From DATFVA01 sp963771705 (lineage in GTDB: Bacteria; Bacteroidota; Ignavibacteria; Ignavibacteriales; Ignavibacteriaceae), in contig CAVYUP010000005.1 in the NCBI GenBank assembly GCA_963771705.1, positions 310,001 to 374,000 of the forward strand: DNA of 64,000 nucleotides, written 5' to 3'. The notes under the pieces were generated by a model. It saw only the letters and a program-made list of their open reading frames with translations, made no database searches and was not told where the DNA came from. How positions within the stretch are numbered: the first letter of the stretch is position 1; every line of letters begins with the position of its first letter. The position numbers and the translations under genes were made by a program. Shown here piece after piece: positions 7,465-17,086 of this stretch.

Positions 7465-9423
7465 ATGAGACGTAAAGAAAAAACAAAGACCGAAGGACTA
7501 AGATTAGGATTCCTTACGAACCTAACCATTTTCCTTATTTTTACGGGAATGGGGTTCGGGCTTTACATCTTTTTTATGAAAGAGCTTGAATCGCAGAAGC
7601 TTGCTGAGTCAAGATTCAGGACAGCTCAGCTTGCTGAAGAAATTGTAAACAAAGATCTCCTGCCGGCAGATTCCACACGCAAAACAAACAGTTTATTCCG
7701 TAACTATATTGACGATAACAATATTGAGTACTGTGTACTAACCAGAGATTCCTCGAATGTTCTGAACAGCTATAATTATAAAGAAGCATTGAACAGCAAA
7801 TATTTATCCTCTGATTCGGCGGGCTCATATGATTATCCTGCATCACTTTACCGCATAAAGACCCGGGTTGAACAGAATAGAGAATCTTATATTGTATACC
7901 TTGGACTTAGCGGCAAATTTATCGATAATTATCTGCAGGAGAAAAACAAAACAATTCTTCCAGTGGTTGGAGGATTGATGCTGCTGGGTTTCCTCATTTT
8001 ATTCCTTTTGAATAAGATATTGATTACTGGTCCCATGCACAGGATAGCTCTTGCAGCCCAGGGAATTTCATCCGGAAATATGGACCTTAGAGCAAGATAC
8101 AATAGCAGCACCGAGCTTGGAATCATTGCCTCAGCAATGAACTACCTTGCTCATCATCTGGAGAAATCTAATAGACAGGTTTCTGCCTTGAACAAAGAGC
8201 TTAAAACGGTTGTTAAAGACAAAATTGGAGAACTCAATCTTGAGGTTAACCAGAGACGGCTTGCGGAACACAAACTCAGGCAAAGCGAAGAACAGTTCCG
8301 TCTTCTTTTTGAGAGAGCGCCTATCGGAATGGTTATAACGACGATCGAGGGTAAAATCATCAGAAGCAACAGCGCTTTCTGTGAGACACTGGGTTATACT
8401 TCTGACGAGATTGAAAGCAAGAGTATTTCTGATATTACCGTGGATGAATATGTGGAATACGACAGACAGCTGCACAAGGCTTTACTGAACGGAAAACTCT
8501 CGCATGTATATTTTGAAAAAGAGTTAAAGAAAAAAGACGGATTAAGCATTCACGCGATTGTAGAATCTGTTATGACGAGAGACGCAAGCAATCATCCTCA
8601 CCATATTATACAACAGGTAATTGACATTACTGAACGTAAAAAAGTTGAGAAGGAACTTATAATTTCAAAGGAAAAGGCTGAAGAATCAGACAGACTGAAG
8701 AGTGCGTTCCTTGCACAGATGTCGCACGAAATAAGGACGCCTCTCAATGTGATATTAACTGCAACTCCATTGCTGGCTGAAGATCTTTCCACAGAGGATG
8801 AAGATATAGGCGTACTGCTTGATTCTGTAAGCTCAGCAGGTAAAAGGCTGCAGAGAACAATAGATATGATCCTTAATCTATCGTCTGTACAGAGCGGAAA
8901 CTATGTTTCGCAGTTTGAAGCTGTTAATCTCAGCGATGATCTGAAGGTGCTGGTTGATGAGATGAGATCACTTGCAATGGAAAAGAATCTTTCCCTTACT
9001 TTTACCAATCACGCATACGATCCGCTTATTAAAGGGGATAAATACACACTTAACCAGATCTTCCAGAACCTTCTGGGAAATGCAATAAAGTATACTCAGG
9101 CAGGTAATATTGAAATAAGGGTGCTGGAAGAAAATCCTGGAAAGATTGCTGTAGAAGTTAAAGATACCGGTATTGGAATGTCGCAGGAATATCTGAAGAA
9201 ACTCTTTACTCCTTTCTCGCAGGAGGATATGGGATACAAGCGTGAGTTTGAAGGAAACGGACTAGGTCTGGCTCTGGTTAAAAAATATGTAGAATTGAAT
9301 GACGCCGAAATATATGTAAAGAGCGAGAAAAACAGCGGTACCACATTCAAAGTAGAATTCAAAAAATCGGCTGATAAAAAAGCTTATGCCTCTTTGCATG
9401 ACCATAAAACGGTAATATCCTGA
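7465..9423 (+). CDS. Membrane PAS sensor histidine kinase (orphan)
   Basis: A 652-residue sensor kinase. Order of parts: transmembrane helix about 16-37; a periplasmic sensor region of about 125 residues; a second helix about 163-183; HAMP 184-238; a short coiled coil; PAS/PAC about 275-395; HisKA with the H-box FLAQMSHEIRTPLN (phospho-accepting His421); HATPase_c with the N-box NLLGNAIKYT, G1 VKDTGIGMS and G2 EGNGLGLALVKKYVE. It has no receiver domain and no response regulator gene next to it, so the partner must lie elsewhere. The 226-base leader before it contains a weak sigma-54-like sequence. The signal sensed is unknown. Confidence 0.93.
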   Translation: MRRKEKTKTEGLRLGFLTNLTIFLIFTGMGFGLYIFFMKELESQKLAESRFRTAQLAEEIVNKDLLPADSTRKTNSLFRNYIDDNNIEYCVLTRDSSNVLNSYNYKEALNSKYLSSDSAGSYDYPASLYRIKTRVEQNRESYIVYLGLSGKFIDNYLQEKNKTILPVVGGLMLLGFLILFLLNKILITGPMHRIALAAQGISSGNMDLRARYNSSTELGIIASAMNYLAHHLEKSNRQVSALNKELKTVVKDKIGELNLEVNQRRLAEHKLRQSEEQFRLLFERAPIGMVITTIEGKIIRSNSAFCETLGYTSDEIESKSISDITVDEYVEYDRQLHKALLNGKLSHVYFEKELKKKDGLSIHAIVESVMTRDASNHPHHIIQQVIDITERKKVEKELIISKEKAEESDRLKSAFLAQMSHEIRTPLNVILTATPLLAEDLSTEDEDIGVLLDSVSSAGKRLQRTIDMILNLSSVQSGNYVSQFEAVNLSDDLKVLVDEMRSLAMEKNLSLTFTNHAYDPLIKGDKYTLNQIFQNLLGNAIKYTQAGNIEIRVLEENPGKIAVEVKDTGIGMSQEYLKKLFTPFSQEDMGYKREFEGNGLGLALVKKYVELNDAEIYVKSEKNSGTTFKVEFKKSADKKAYASLHDHKTVIS

Positions 9424-9469
9424 AGATATTTTTCCTCTTTACGCCCACATCTTGAAAAGGCGGAAATTC

Positions 9470-9489
9470 TTATACTAAATTAAGTATAA
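9470..9489. repeat. AT-rich inverted repeat after the histidine kinase gene
   Basis: TTATACT (9470-9476) and AGTATAA (9483-9489) form a 7-bp perfect stem with a 6-base loop. It lies 47 bases past the kinase stop and 105 bases before the next gene. The stem is weak and has no T-run, so it may be an operator for the MORN/TonB gene or chance. Confidence 0.35.
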
Positions 9490-9593
9490 TCATAATCCCG
9501 GTAACCTGTCTAACCTCTGAATAACTTTATTTCTGCCTCTTATAATTAGATATTAATTTATATTTTAGCCCTTCAAATAATATCAATTTCAAA

Positions 9594-10412
9594 ATGAAAA
9601 TCGCTTTCTCCTTAATAATTTTATTTATATCTAATATTTCCTTTGCCCAGGAAGGGCTTGTTAAATCGTATTATCCAGATGATACCCTGAAATCGGAAAT
9701 AAATTTCGAAAGGAATGTAAGGCAGGGAGACGCAAAGTTTTATTATGAGAACGGTCAGCTTAAAGAAGAAGTGACTTATGTTAACGGGAAAGTTGATGGC
9801 GTTGTTAAAGAATATAACGACGAAGGTTTTCTTAAGGAATTGTTTACGATTGAGGGGGGTAAAAGGCAGGGCCCTACTTCATTTTATAATGAGAAGGGAG
9901 TATGGACGGGAGATAAGAATTTTGACAACGGGGTACTAGTAATAGAAAAAGAACCTGAGCCGGAAGAAATTGCGTCCGCACCGCAGCCCGCCTCCGATGA
10001 GAAAATGGAGACGAATAAACCAGCAGTAAAGAACAAGGTTAAGAAGACGGAAGAAAGAACGATTCCTCCTACTGTAAAGGAGGATAATTTTGATGACGAT
10101 CCGGCATATTACCTTAGTGCGGAAGTTATGCCTGAGCCAAAAGGGGGGATAGCCGAATTACAGAAAAAACTGATCTACCCTTCATACGCAAAAGAAAATG
10201 AGATTGAAGGGATTGTAAAAATAAGGGCTTTCATAGATCAGAACGGGGATGTAACTAAAGCGGAAGTAGTACAGGGAATAGGTTATGGATGTGATGATGC
10301 AGCAAGGATTACAGTTTTATATGCGAAATTCAATCCCGGCTTAATCCGGGGTAAGCCCGTTAAAACCCAGATTATAATCCCTCTCGCGTTCAAGCTTGAG
10401 AAAAAAGATTAA
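9594..10412 (+). CDS. Exported MORN-repeat (YwqK-like) protein with TonB C-terminal domain
   Basis: A 272-residue protein with a signal peptide (ending SFAQEG, about residue 19). About four MORN_2/YwqK-type repeats follow (residues 20-115; YYPDDTLKSEINF, YYENGQLKEEVTY, YNDEGFLKELFTI, FYNEKGVWTGDKNF). Next come a Pro/Glu/Lys-rich linker (about 120-165) and a TonB C-terminal domain (about 178-270; KLIYPSYAKENEIEGIVKIRAF, PLAFKLEK). Such MORN-TonB fusions are common in Bacteroidota. Their N-terminus looks like a cleavable signal and not the usual TonB inner-membrane anchor, so classic energy transduction is doubtful. The stop overlaps by 4 bases the stop of the convergent pdxB gene. Confidence 0.8.
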   Translation: MKIAFSLIILFISNISFAQEGLVKSYYPDDTLKSEINFERNVRQGDAKFYYENGQLKEEVTYVNGKVDGVVKEYNDEGFLKELFTIEGGKRQGPTSFYNEKGVWTGDKNFDNGVLVIEKEPEPEEIASAPQPASDEKMETNKPAVKNKVKKTEERTIPPTVKEDNFDDDPAYYLSAEVMPEPKGGIAELQKKLIYPSYAKENEIEGIVKIRAFIDQNGDVTKAEVVQGIGYGCDDAARITVLYAKFNPGLIRGKPVKTQIIIPLAFKLEKKD

Positions 10413-11554
10413 TACTCCTTCAGCTTAAATCTTAGAGACTTCAGTATTCTGATTTCCTTCTTAAGTTTTTTATTTATTCTGACTGTATAATTTGAAAACT
10501 CCCGTCTGATGGGATAATTTTTTCTCAGCCAATCGAAATAATCTCCTGCCTTGAGCTTATCATAGACGGTTATTTCCTTAAGCCTCTTATCGTCTTCCCT
10601 GATATTATATATTCCTGAAATCAAATCATTAAGAGATCCTTCTAGGGATCCTGAATCAGGGTAATCTATCAGGGGATTTATAATCTCCGGCAAGTCCGGC
10701 AGCCATTTTTTATCCTCCCTAAGAAATGAGTTGAATGCATTGAAAACCATTATAGTACCATTTACTTTTCCCTCAAGGGAGTAGCCTGCAACATGCGGCG
10801 TACCCAATGACACTAATTTTAGTAATTCTTTATCAATAACAGGCTCATTTTCCCAGACATCGAGGATCACCCGGTTTTTATTTCTCAGTAAAAAAGTCTT
10901 AAGATCTTCGTTTGAAACAACGCTGCCACGGGAAGCATTCATAATAATTTTATCACTGCTGAAAGAGCTGAGCTGAGATGACGATAACATATGAAAAGTA
11001 TTATCAGTTCCGCCGATGTTAAGAGGCACATGAAAAGTTATTATATCGGCCCTGGCCGCTTCCTTATATGAACAGAAAAAAGAACCACCCTTCTTTCTCT
11101 GCAGAGGGGGATCATTTATATATAATTTCAATCCTGCAGCCTCAGCTATCCTGGCCGTGCGGCTGCCGATATTGCCGAATCCTATAATTCCCATTGAAAG
11201 GTTATTGAGTTGGAACTTCCCTTCTGAAGCAATGTTATAAAGTCCTGCAAAAATATATTCCGCTACCGAGTCAGCGTTACATCCAGGGGCATTTGAATAT
11301 TTAATATCCATCTTCTGCAGGTAGCCTGTATCTATATGATCAAGACCTATCGTTGCGGTGCCTACAAACCTTACATTCGTACCCTGCAGAAGCTGTTCAT
11401 TGACCTTTGTAACCGATCTGACAACCAGGATATCAATAGGCCTGAGTAATGCATTAGATATATCTCTGCCAGGAACAAGCTCAACAGAACCGAAATTTGA
11501 GAAAGCTTCCCGGGCATAAGGGATATTTTCATCCGCAAGAATTTTATACAGCAT
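10409..11554 (-). CDS. pdxB: 4-phosphoerythronate dehydrogenase PdxB
   Basis: A 381-residue NAD-dependent D-2-hydroxyacid dehydrogenase for the second step of DXP-dependent pyridoxal phosphate synthesis (4-phospho-erythronate to 2-oxo-3-hydroxy-4-phosphobutanoate). Visible features: N-terminal ADENIPYAREAFSNFG and VVRSVTKVNEQLL, the PdxB-typical GTATIGLDHID and NAPGCNADSVAEYI, the nucleotide-binding loop MGIIGFGNIGSRTARIA, MNASRGSVV and the catalytic-His region LGTPHVAGYSLEGKVNGT. The SLEGK segment separates PdxB from other family members. A C-terminal dimerisation domain is present. Convergent with the MORN/TonB gene with a 4-base overlap of stops. Confidence 0.93.
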   Translation of the reverse strand: MLYKILADENIPYAREAFSNFGSVELVPGRDISNALLRPIDILVVRSVTKVNEQLLQGTNVRFVGTATIGLDHIDTGYLQKMDIKYSNAPGCNADSVAEYIFAGLYNIASEGKFQLNNLSMGIIGFGNIGSRTARIAEAAGLKLYINDPPLQRKKGGSFFCSYKEAARADIITFHVPLNIGGTDNTFHMLSSSQLSSFSSDKIIMNASRGSVVSNEDLKTFLLRNKNRVILDVWENEPVIDKELLKLVSLGTPHVAGYSLEGKVNGTIMVFNAFNSFLREDKKWLPDLPEIINPLIDYPDSGSLEGSLNDLISGIYNIREDDKRLKEITVYDKLKAGDYFDWLRKNYPIRREFSNYTVRINKKLKKEIRILKSLRFKLKEY

Positions 11555-11708
11555 TGAGATTTCGGATTATTTAATTATTATATAGATTTAAAATGTTGTT
11601 TTTTGAAGCATTAAAACATATTTTTTACAACCTTTGCTTAACTACTCTTAAAAGATAATGAATATGTAGAAAATATAGGTTTACTTTCAAACTTTAGGAG
11701 AGATAAAT

Positions 11709-13088
11709 ATGCTGAGTCAGCTTCTGCAGCCAGAAATAAAGTCGTTAATAAATGAGCGTAAACTTAGCACTCTCAAAGAAGTTTTAAGTGACTGGTCTCC
11801 TGCTGACATAGCTGAACTTATTGCCGAACTTTCCGAGAATGAACAGGCCGTAGTTTTCCGCGTACTTCCCCACGATCTTGCTGCTGATACCTTTGAATAC
11901 CTTGAGTTTGATATGCAGGTAACTCTGCTCAGAGCTATGGGAAAGGAGGAAGTAGCTTCCATATTAAATGAAATGTCGCCTGATGATCGTACTGCATTAC
12001 TTGAAGATCTGCCTAGCAGCGCAGCCCGTCAGATGATGATGCTTTTATCGACTGAAGAAAGACATATAGCAAGGACGCTGCTGGGTTATCCTGAAGACAG
12101 CGTAGGCCGTCTTATGACTCCCGATTATCTGGCGGTAAAGCCTGAATTTACTATTGAGGAAGTGCTCAATTACATAAGGAAGAACGGTGGGGATAAAGAG
12201 ACCATAAATACTTTGTATGTGGTAAATGAGAAAGGAAAGCTGATAGATGATGTAAGGATAAGGGACATTCTGCTGGCAGAATTCAGTGAACAGATACTGG
12301 ACCTTATGGATGAAAATTACATCGCTCTGAATGTATACGATGATCAGGAAACGGCGGTTGAAATATTCAAGAAATACGATCGTATTGCCCTTCCGGTTGT
12401 GGATTCTTTCGGTGTACTGCTCGGTATTGTTACTGTAGATGACGTTTTTGATGTTGCAGAAGAAGAGGCCACCGAAGATATCCATAAAATTGCAGGTGTT
12501 ACAGCCCTGGAAGAAGCTTACTCATCCATTTCGCTGTTTGAGATGATAAAAAAACGGGGGGGGTGGCTGGCGTTACTTTTTGTCGGTGAAATGTTTACCG
12601 CTACTGCGATGGGGTTATTTGAAGGTGAGATGAGCAAAGCTATTGTTCTGACCTTGTTTATTCCTCTGATCATCTCCAGCGGGGGAAATTCAGGATCGCA
12701 GGCCTCAACGCTGGTAATCCGTGCGCTCTCCCTGGGTGAAATATCGTTAAAAGACTGGCTTTTTGTAATGCGAAGAGAAATAATAACAGGAGTTGTCCTC
12801 GGAGCTATTCTTGCGGTAATCGGATTTCTGAGAATTTCGATATGGCAGGCAGCTTCGAATGTTTATGGCGCCCACTGGCTCCTTGTGGGGATGACTGTCT
12901 CTATCGCGTTGATAGGAGTTGTCCTATGGGGTACGCTTTCAGGATCTATGCTTCCCTTTATTCTTAAGAAACTGGGAGCTGACCCGGCAACCTCAAGCGC
13001 TCCGCTGGTTGCTACGATGGTTGATGTTGTAGGTCTTATTATCTATTTCCTGGTTGCAATTTTTATACTCAGAGGTACTCTGCTCTGA
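11709..13088 (+). CDS. mgtE: Magnesium transporter MgtE
   Basis: A 459-residue Mg2+ channel of the inner membrane. The N-terminal superhelical MgtE_N domain spans about 20-130 (LPHDLAADTFEYLEFDMQ; MSPDDRTALLEDLP). Two CBS domains that sense Mg2+ span about 135-255, with YPEDSVGRLMTPDYLAVKPEFT and LPVVDSFGVLLGIVTVDDVFDVAEEEATEDIHKIAG. The five-helix pore domain begins near 285 and holds the signature GGNSGSQASTLVIRALSLGE. Start supported by AGGAG 8 bases upstream of the ATG. The 154-base leader is AT-rich; I looked for an M-box magnesium riboswitch and saw none. Confidence 0.96.
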   Translation: MLSQLLQPEIKSLINERKLSTLKEVLSDWSPADIAELIAELSENEQAVVFRVLPHDLAADTFEYLEFDMQVTLLRAMGKEEVASILNEMSPDDRTALLEDLPSSAARQMMMLLSTEERHIARTLLGYPEDSVGRLMTPDYLAVKPEFTIEEVLNYIRKNGGDKETINTLYVVNEKGKLIDDVRIRDILLAEFSEQILDLMDENYIALNVYDDQETAVEIFKKYDRIALPVVDSFGVLLGIVTVDDVFDVAEEEATEDIHKIAGVTALEEAYSSISLFEMIKKRGGWLALLFVGEMFTATAMGLFEGEMSKAIVLTLFIPLIISSGGNSGSQASTLVIRALSLGEISLKDWLFVMRREIITGVVLGAILAVIGFLRISIWQAASNVYGAHWLLVGMTVSIALIGVVLWGTLSGSMLPFILKKLGADPATSSAPLVATMVDVVGLIIYFLVAIFILRGTLL

Positions 13089-13280
13089 AATAGTAACATT
13101 TTTTTTATTCTGAGTCACACTAATAGCCAGCGTTATTTTGTCCTTTCCCCTTTCCTAAGTAAATTAATAGCTATTCTGTAAAAAATTAAGCAGAGGATAA
13201 AAGGTTTAGTCATACTTAATATCCGGCCTGGAATTTGAAAGGGATATAGATTCCCCAACTTATATTAAAAGAGGATAATT

Positions 13281-14615
13281 ATGGAATTATTGGACAAAAT
13301 AAAAGATAAATCAGCTATTATTGGAATTATTGGTTTAGGCTATGTTGGACTCCCCCTGGGTTTGGAATTTGCATCAAAAGGGTTCAAAGTTCTTGGTTTT
13401 GACCTCGATGAAGCAAAAGTGAAAAACCTGAATGAGGGGAAGACTTATATAAAGCATATAAACTCAACTAGAATTAAGGATGTAATCGATAAGCAGAAAT
13501 TCTCAGCAACTTCTGAATTCAGCAGACTGCCTGAGGCTGACGCAATCATAATCTGTGTTCCTACCCCTCTTGATGAACACCGGGAACCTGATATGACATA
13601 TATAATAAACACTGCCGAAACTATCGCAAAATACATCAGAAAAGGGCAGCTGGTCTCTCTTGAATCAACCACGTATCCGGGAACCACTGATGAGATTTTA
13701 CTTCCCTTGTTTGAAAAATCAGGTGAACGTGACGGAGGTAAAAAGTTTGTGATAGGCAAGGACTTTTTCCTTTCATTCTCTCCTGAAAGGGAAGATCCTA
13801 ATAACCCGAGTTTTAACACCGCGACAATACCGAAAGTAGTTGGCGGGATAACCCCGGAGTGTGTTAAAGCTGCCACAACCCTATACAATAATGTTGTTGT
13901 AAAAACAGTACCTGTTTCATCAACCAGGGCAGCCGAAGCAACAAAACTTACTGAGAATATCTACAGGTCCGTGAATATCGCTCTCGTCAACGAACTTAAA
14001 ATGGTATTCGACAGGATGGGTATTGATGTATGGGAAGTAATAGATGCGGCATCCACCAAACCTTTCGGCTTTCAGCCATTTTATCCTGGTCCTGGATTAG
14101 GCGGACATTGTATCCCCATAGATCCTTTCTATCTCACCTGGAAGGCTCGCGAGTATGAAATTCATACCAGATTTATAGAACTTGCCGGAGAAGTGAATAC
14201 TTACATGCCTTACTACGTTGTTGAAAAGGGAGGAGAGGCGCTGAATCGTGCAAAGAAATCTTTAAATGGTTCGAAGCTGTTGATACTCGGCGTTGCTTAC
14301 AAGAAGGATATTGACGATATGAGAGAATCACCTTCCCTGAGACTCATAGAACTATTCCGGGAAAAAGGATGTGAAGTTTCTTATAATGATCCCTATGTTC
14401 CTAAATTACCCAGAACCAGAAAATACCAGTTTGATATGGAATCTATTGACCTGACTAAAGAGAACCTGGCAAAATTTGACCTCGTGGTTCTGAGTACAGA
14501 TCATTCAGACTATGATTATAAAATGATTGCTGAAAATGCAGATTTAATTCTCGACACCAGGAATGCTTTCGTAAAACACGGAATAACTGATAATAGTAAA
14601 ATCGTAAAGGCTTAA
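13281..14615 (+). CDS. wbpA: UDP-N-acetylglucosamine 6-dehydrogenase (WbpA-type nucleotide-sugar dehydrogenase)
   Basis: A 444-residue NAD-dependent enzyme oxidising C6 of UDP-GlcNAc to UDP-GlcNAcA, the entry step to 2,3-diamino-uronic acids of surface polysaccharides. Rossmann loop IIGLGYVGLPLGLEFA (about residues 15-30); the WbpA-like YIKHI segment; CVPTPLDEHREPD; ESTTYPGTT; catalytic Cys277 in GLGGHCIPIDPFYL; and GVAYKKDIDDMRESPSL. The neighbours settle substrate choice over UDP-glucose dehydrogenase: genes matching WbpB and WbpD follow directly and WbpE lies two genes further on. The start has AAGAGG upstream. First gene of an eight-gene co-directional run. Confidence 0.88.
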   Translation: MELLDKIKDKSAIIGIIGLGYVGLPLGLEFASKGFKVLGFDLDEAKVKNLNEGKTYIKHINSTRIKDVIDKQKFSATSEFSRLPEADAIIICVPTPLDEHREPDMTYIINTAETIAKYIRKGQLVSLESTTYPGTTDEILLPLFEKSGERDGGKKFVIGKDFFLSFSPEREDPNNPSFNTATIPKVVGGITPECVKAATTLYNNVVVKTVPVSSTRAAEATKLTENIYRSVNIALVNELKMVFDRMGIDVWEVIDAASTKPFGFQPFYPGPGLGGHCIPIDPFYLTWKAREYEIHTRFIELAGEVNTYMPYYVVEKGGEALNRAKKSLNGSKLLILGVAYKKDIDDMRESPSLRLIELFREKGCEVSYNDPYVPKLPRTRKYQFDMESIDLTKENLAKFDLVVLSTDHSDYDYKMIAENADLILDTRNAFVKHGITDNSKIVKA

Positions 14616-14616
14616 G

Positions 14617-15615
14617 ATGTTTGAAGAAATCGGATTAGGAATAATTGGTGCGGGCAGATGGGGGATAAATCATGTCAGAACCGCAAACCAGCTGGTTGGA
14701 AAGAACCTGAAGTATGTATGCGACTTCAACCAGGCCGCCTGGGAAAAAATCGCAGGTATTTCTCCTGAAATTCCTTTCACAACCAGACTGGAAGATGTTA
14801 TCGAAAATCCGGATATAAATGCTGTGATTGTCGCGACTCCTGCGGAAACTCATTATGAAATTGCGAAACAAGCTTTAATGAATGGCAAAAATGTTCTTGT
14901 TGAAAAGCCGATAACACTGATTTCTACTCACGCCCGGGAACTGGTTGAAATTGCTGAGAGAAAAGACAGAAAACTGATGGTAGGCCATGTTCTTCTTTAT
15001 CATCCTGCTGTTAAAAAAATTAAAGAGATGATGTCAGAGAACAAAATCGGTAAGCTGCAGTATATATATAGCAACAGGCTGAACCTGGGTTCGATCAGAA
15101 CGGAGGAAAATATACTATGGAGCTTTGCGCCGCATGACATTTCTGTTATTCAATACCTGCTCGAAAGCAACCCGGTGTATGTGGACGCGAAGGGAGCAAC
15201 TATCCTCCAGAGCGAAATTGAAGACACAACCGTTACTTATTTATCCTATCCTGGAAATATACATGCGCATATCTTCGTCAGCTGGCTTCATCCATTTAAA
15301 GAACAGAGGCTTGTCGTTATCGGAGCTGAAGCCATGGTAGTTTTTGAAGACAGCCTTAAGTCAGACAAGCTGAAGTTTTATCCTAAGGGTTTCAAAAACG
15401 TTAATGGATCTCTTCAAAAATTTGAAGGAGACTTTGAAGTAATTAATATTGAAAATCTGCAGCCACTGGCTGAGGAACAGAAACATTTCTTTGATTCTAT
15501 AATTAACAATAAAAAACCGTTGACAGACGGCATTCACGCTGTGGAGGTACTTGAGATCCTTGAGAAGGCCCAGGCATGCCTTTCGGCTGATCAGTCGATT
15601 GCAAAGGTTAAATAA
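14617..15615 (+). CDS. wbpB: WbpB-type UDP-GlcNAcA 3-dehydrogenase (Gfo/Idh/MocA family)
   Basis: A 332-residue NAD(P)-dependent oxidoreductase predicted to oxidise C3 of UDP-GlcNAcA, making the 3-keto sugar used by WbpE. N-terminal nucleotide-binding GIIGAGRWGINHVRTA (residues 8-23), VIVATPAETHYEIAKQAL, the family-defining VEKPITL, GHVLLYHPAVKKIKEM, and a C-terminal beta-sheet domain with WSFAPHDISVIQYLL. Family and position (1 base after wbpA) agree with the P. aeruginosa wbpABDE order. The exact substrate is inferred from context. Alternatives within the broad Gfo/Idh family are unlikely here. Confidence 0.87.
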   Translation: MFEEIGLGIIGAGRWGINHVRTANQLVGKNLKYVCDFNQAAWEKIAGISPEIPFTTRLEDVIENPDINAVIVATPAETHYEIAKQALMNGKNVLVEKPITLISTHARELVEIAERKDRKLMVGHVLLYHPAVKKIKEMMSENKIGKLQYIYSNRLNLGSIRTEENILWSFAPHDISVIQYLLESNPVYVDAKGATILQSEIEDTTVTYLSYPGNIHAHIFVSWLHPFKEQRLVVIGAEAMVVFEDSLKSDKLKFYPKGFKNVNGSLQKFEGDFEVINIENLQPLAEEQKHFFDSIINNKKPLTDGIHAVEVLEILEKAQACLSADQSIAKVK

Positions 15616-15652
15616 AAAAACATAACAACTTCGAAAACCGGAGCAGAACTAA

Positions 15653-16237
15653 ATGGAAAATAAAAATTATTATGTTAACCAGTACGCTGTGGTTGACGAT
15701 AACGTCGATATAGGAGAGAATACCAAAATATGGCATTTCACGCATGTTCAGTCGGGTTCAAAAATCGGCAAAAAATGTATCCTTGGTCAGAACGTAAATA
15801 TTGCTAATAATGTAACTATTGGGAATTTTGTTAAGATACAGAATAATGTTTCTGTTTATGAAGGAGTTGAGCTTGAGGATTATGTATTCTGCGGACCTTC
15901 CATGGTTTTTACAAACATCCTTAATCCCCGTTCCAAATATCCCCAGGTTGGAGCTGAGTTTTATATAAATACCCTGGTAAAGGAAGGTGCTTCTCTCGGC
16001 GCAAATTCCACCATTGTGTGCGGAATAACCATCGGACGCTTTGCCTTTGTAGGCGCAGGCGCGGTAGTTACCAGGGATGTTCCGGATTTTGCTTTGGTTG
16101 TAGGCAATCCGGCTAAAGTAAAAGGATGGTACAGCGAAGCAGGCAAGAAGCTGACCTTCGACGAGAATGGATTCGCTTTCTGCGAAAAATCAGGTAAAAA
16201 ATATAAATTAGAAAATAACCTTGTAAAAGAGGTTTGA
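15653..16237 (+). CDS. wbpD: WbpD-type UDP-2-acetamido-3-amino-glucuronate N-acetyltransferase
   Basis: A 194-residue left-handed beta-helix acyltransferase. Hexapeptide-repeat turns run from IGENTKIWHFTHVQSGSKIG through NVNIANNVTIGNFVKI and VSVYEGVELEDYVFCGPS to GASLGANSTIVCGITIGRFA. After that comes VVTRDVPDFALVVGNPAKVKGW, the usual end of sugar O/N-acetyltransferases. Length equals that of WbpD (about 190). It should acetylate the 3-amino group made by WbpE to give UDP-2,3-diacetamido-2,3-dideoxyglucuronic acid. It lies 37 bases after wbpB. Confidence 0.88.
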   Translation: MENKNYYVNQYAVVDDNVDIGENTKIWHFTHVQSGSKIGKKCILGQNVNIANNVTIGNFVKIQNNVSVYEGVELEDYVFCGPSMVFTNILNPRSKYPQVGAEFYINTLVKEGASLGANSTIVCGITIGRFAFVGAGAVVTRDVPDFALVVGNPAKVKGWYSEAGKKLTFDENGFAFCEKSGKKYKLENNLVKEV

Positions 16238-16264
16238 AATTTTAAGCAACAATAGTCTGGAAGT

Positions 16265-17086
16265 ATGAAAGGTATTATACTAGCGGGAGGATCGGGATCC
16301 CGTCTTTATCCCATCACTAAAGTTTACAGCAAACAGCTGGCTTTAATATACGACAAACCTCTGATCTATTATCCTTTATCTATCCTTATGCTGGGAGGGA
16401 TTCGTGAGATTCTTATCATTTCAAATCAAGAGACCATTCCTCTTTACAGGCAGCTGTTTGAGGATGGATCTCAGGTGGGATTAAAGATAGAGTATGCTGT
16501 GCAGGAAGCACCACGGGGTATTGCAGAGGCTTTCATCATTGGAGAAAAGTTTATCCGAAATGACAGTGTCTGTCTCATACTCGGTGATAATATTTTTTAT
16601 GGTTATCTCGATTTCTGGTACAAGGCTCTGAAAAATCATAAAGACGGTGCAACTATATTCGGCTATCAGGTTAATGACCCCCAGAGATACGGAATTGTGG
16701 ATTTTGATAAGAAGGGTAAAGCTAAATCTATTGAGGAGAAACCTAAACATCCTAAATCGGATTTTGCTGTGCCGGGTTTGTATGTATATGACAATAATGT
16801 GGTAAAAATTTCCAAATCTTTAAAGCCCTCAAAACGCGGGGAGCTTGAAATAACAGATGTCAATAATGCATATCTGAAAAAAGGAAAGCTGAGTGTAGAA
16901 AAGATAGGAAGAGGAATTGCATGGCTTGATACCGGAAATCCTACGGCACTTCTGCAGGCATCGAATTTTTTTGGTGTTATAGAGGAAAGGCAGGGACTGA
17001 AGGTTGCCTGCATAGAAGAGATCGCGTACAGAATGGATTATATAAATAAAAAGAAATTTAAAGAGATTAATTTCTTCAATACCTAA
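16265..17086 (+). CDS. rmlA: Glucose-1-phosphate thymidylyltransferase RmlA, frameshifted near its C-terminus
   Basis: Makes dTDP-glucose from glucose-1-phosphate and dTTP. Visible: MKGIILAGGSGSRLYPIT nucleotide loop, SKQLALIYDKPLIYYPLS, ILGDNIFYG, GELEITDVNNAYL and GIAWLDTGNPTALLQAS. The open frame is only 273 residues (family about 290) and ends …KEINFFNT. Shifting frame at about 17069 continues …KEI-ISSIPKSLYRDYLEKYLKDHS to TAA at 17133-17135, matching the expected family tail. A single extra base, an A around 17069-17070, explains this; the intact gene would be 16265-17135, 289 residues. The catalytic core is complete, so the truncated protein may still fold. It could be a real mutation or a sequence error. 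Confidence 0.93.
   Translation: MKGIILAGGSGSRLYPITKVYSKQLALIYDKPLIYYPLSILMLGGIREILIISNQETIPLYRQLFEDGSQVGLKIEYAVQEAPRGIAEAFIIGEKFIRNDSVCLILGDNIFYGYLDFWYKALKNHKDGATIFGYQVNDPQRYGIVDFDKKGKAKSIEEKPKHPKSDFAVPGLYVYDNNVVKISKSLKPSKRGELEITDVNNAYLKKGKLSVEKIGRGIAWLDTGNPTALLQASNFFGVIEERQGLKVACIEEIAYRMDYINKKKFKEINFFNT

Noticed and set aside
11555..11708. M-box magnesium riboswitch before mgtE
   Set aside because: The 154-base leader is AT-rich and has no recognisable M-box helices.
12045..12485. Reverse-strand open frame inside mgtE
   Set aside because: It lies wholly within a strongly supported gene on the other strand, has no ribosome-binding site, and its protein is low in family-like patterns.
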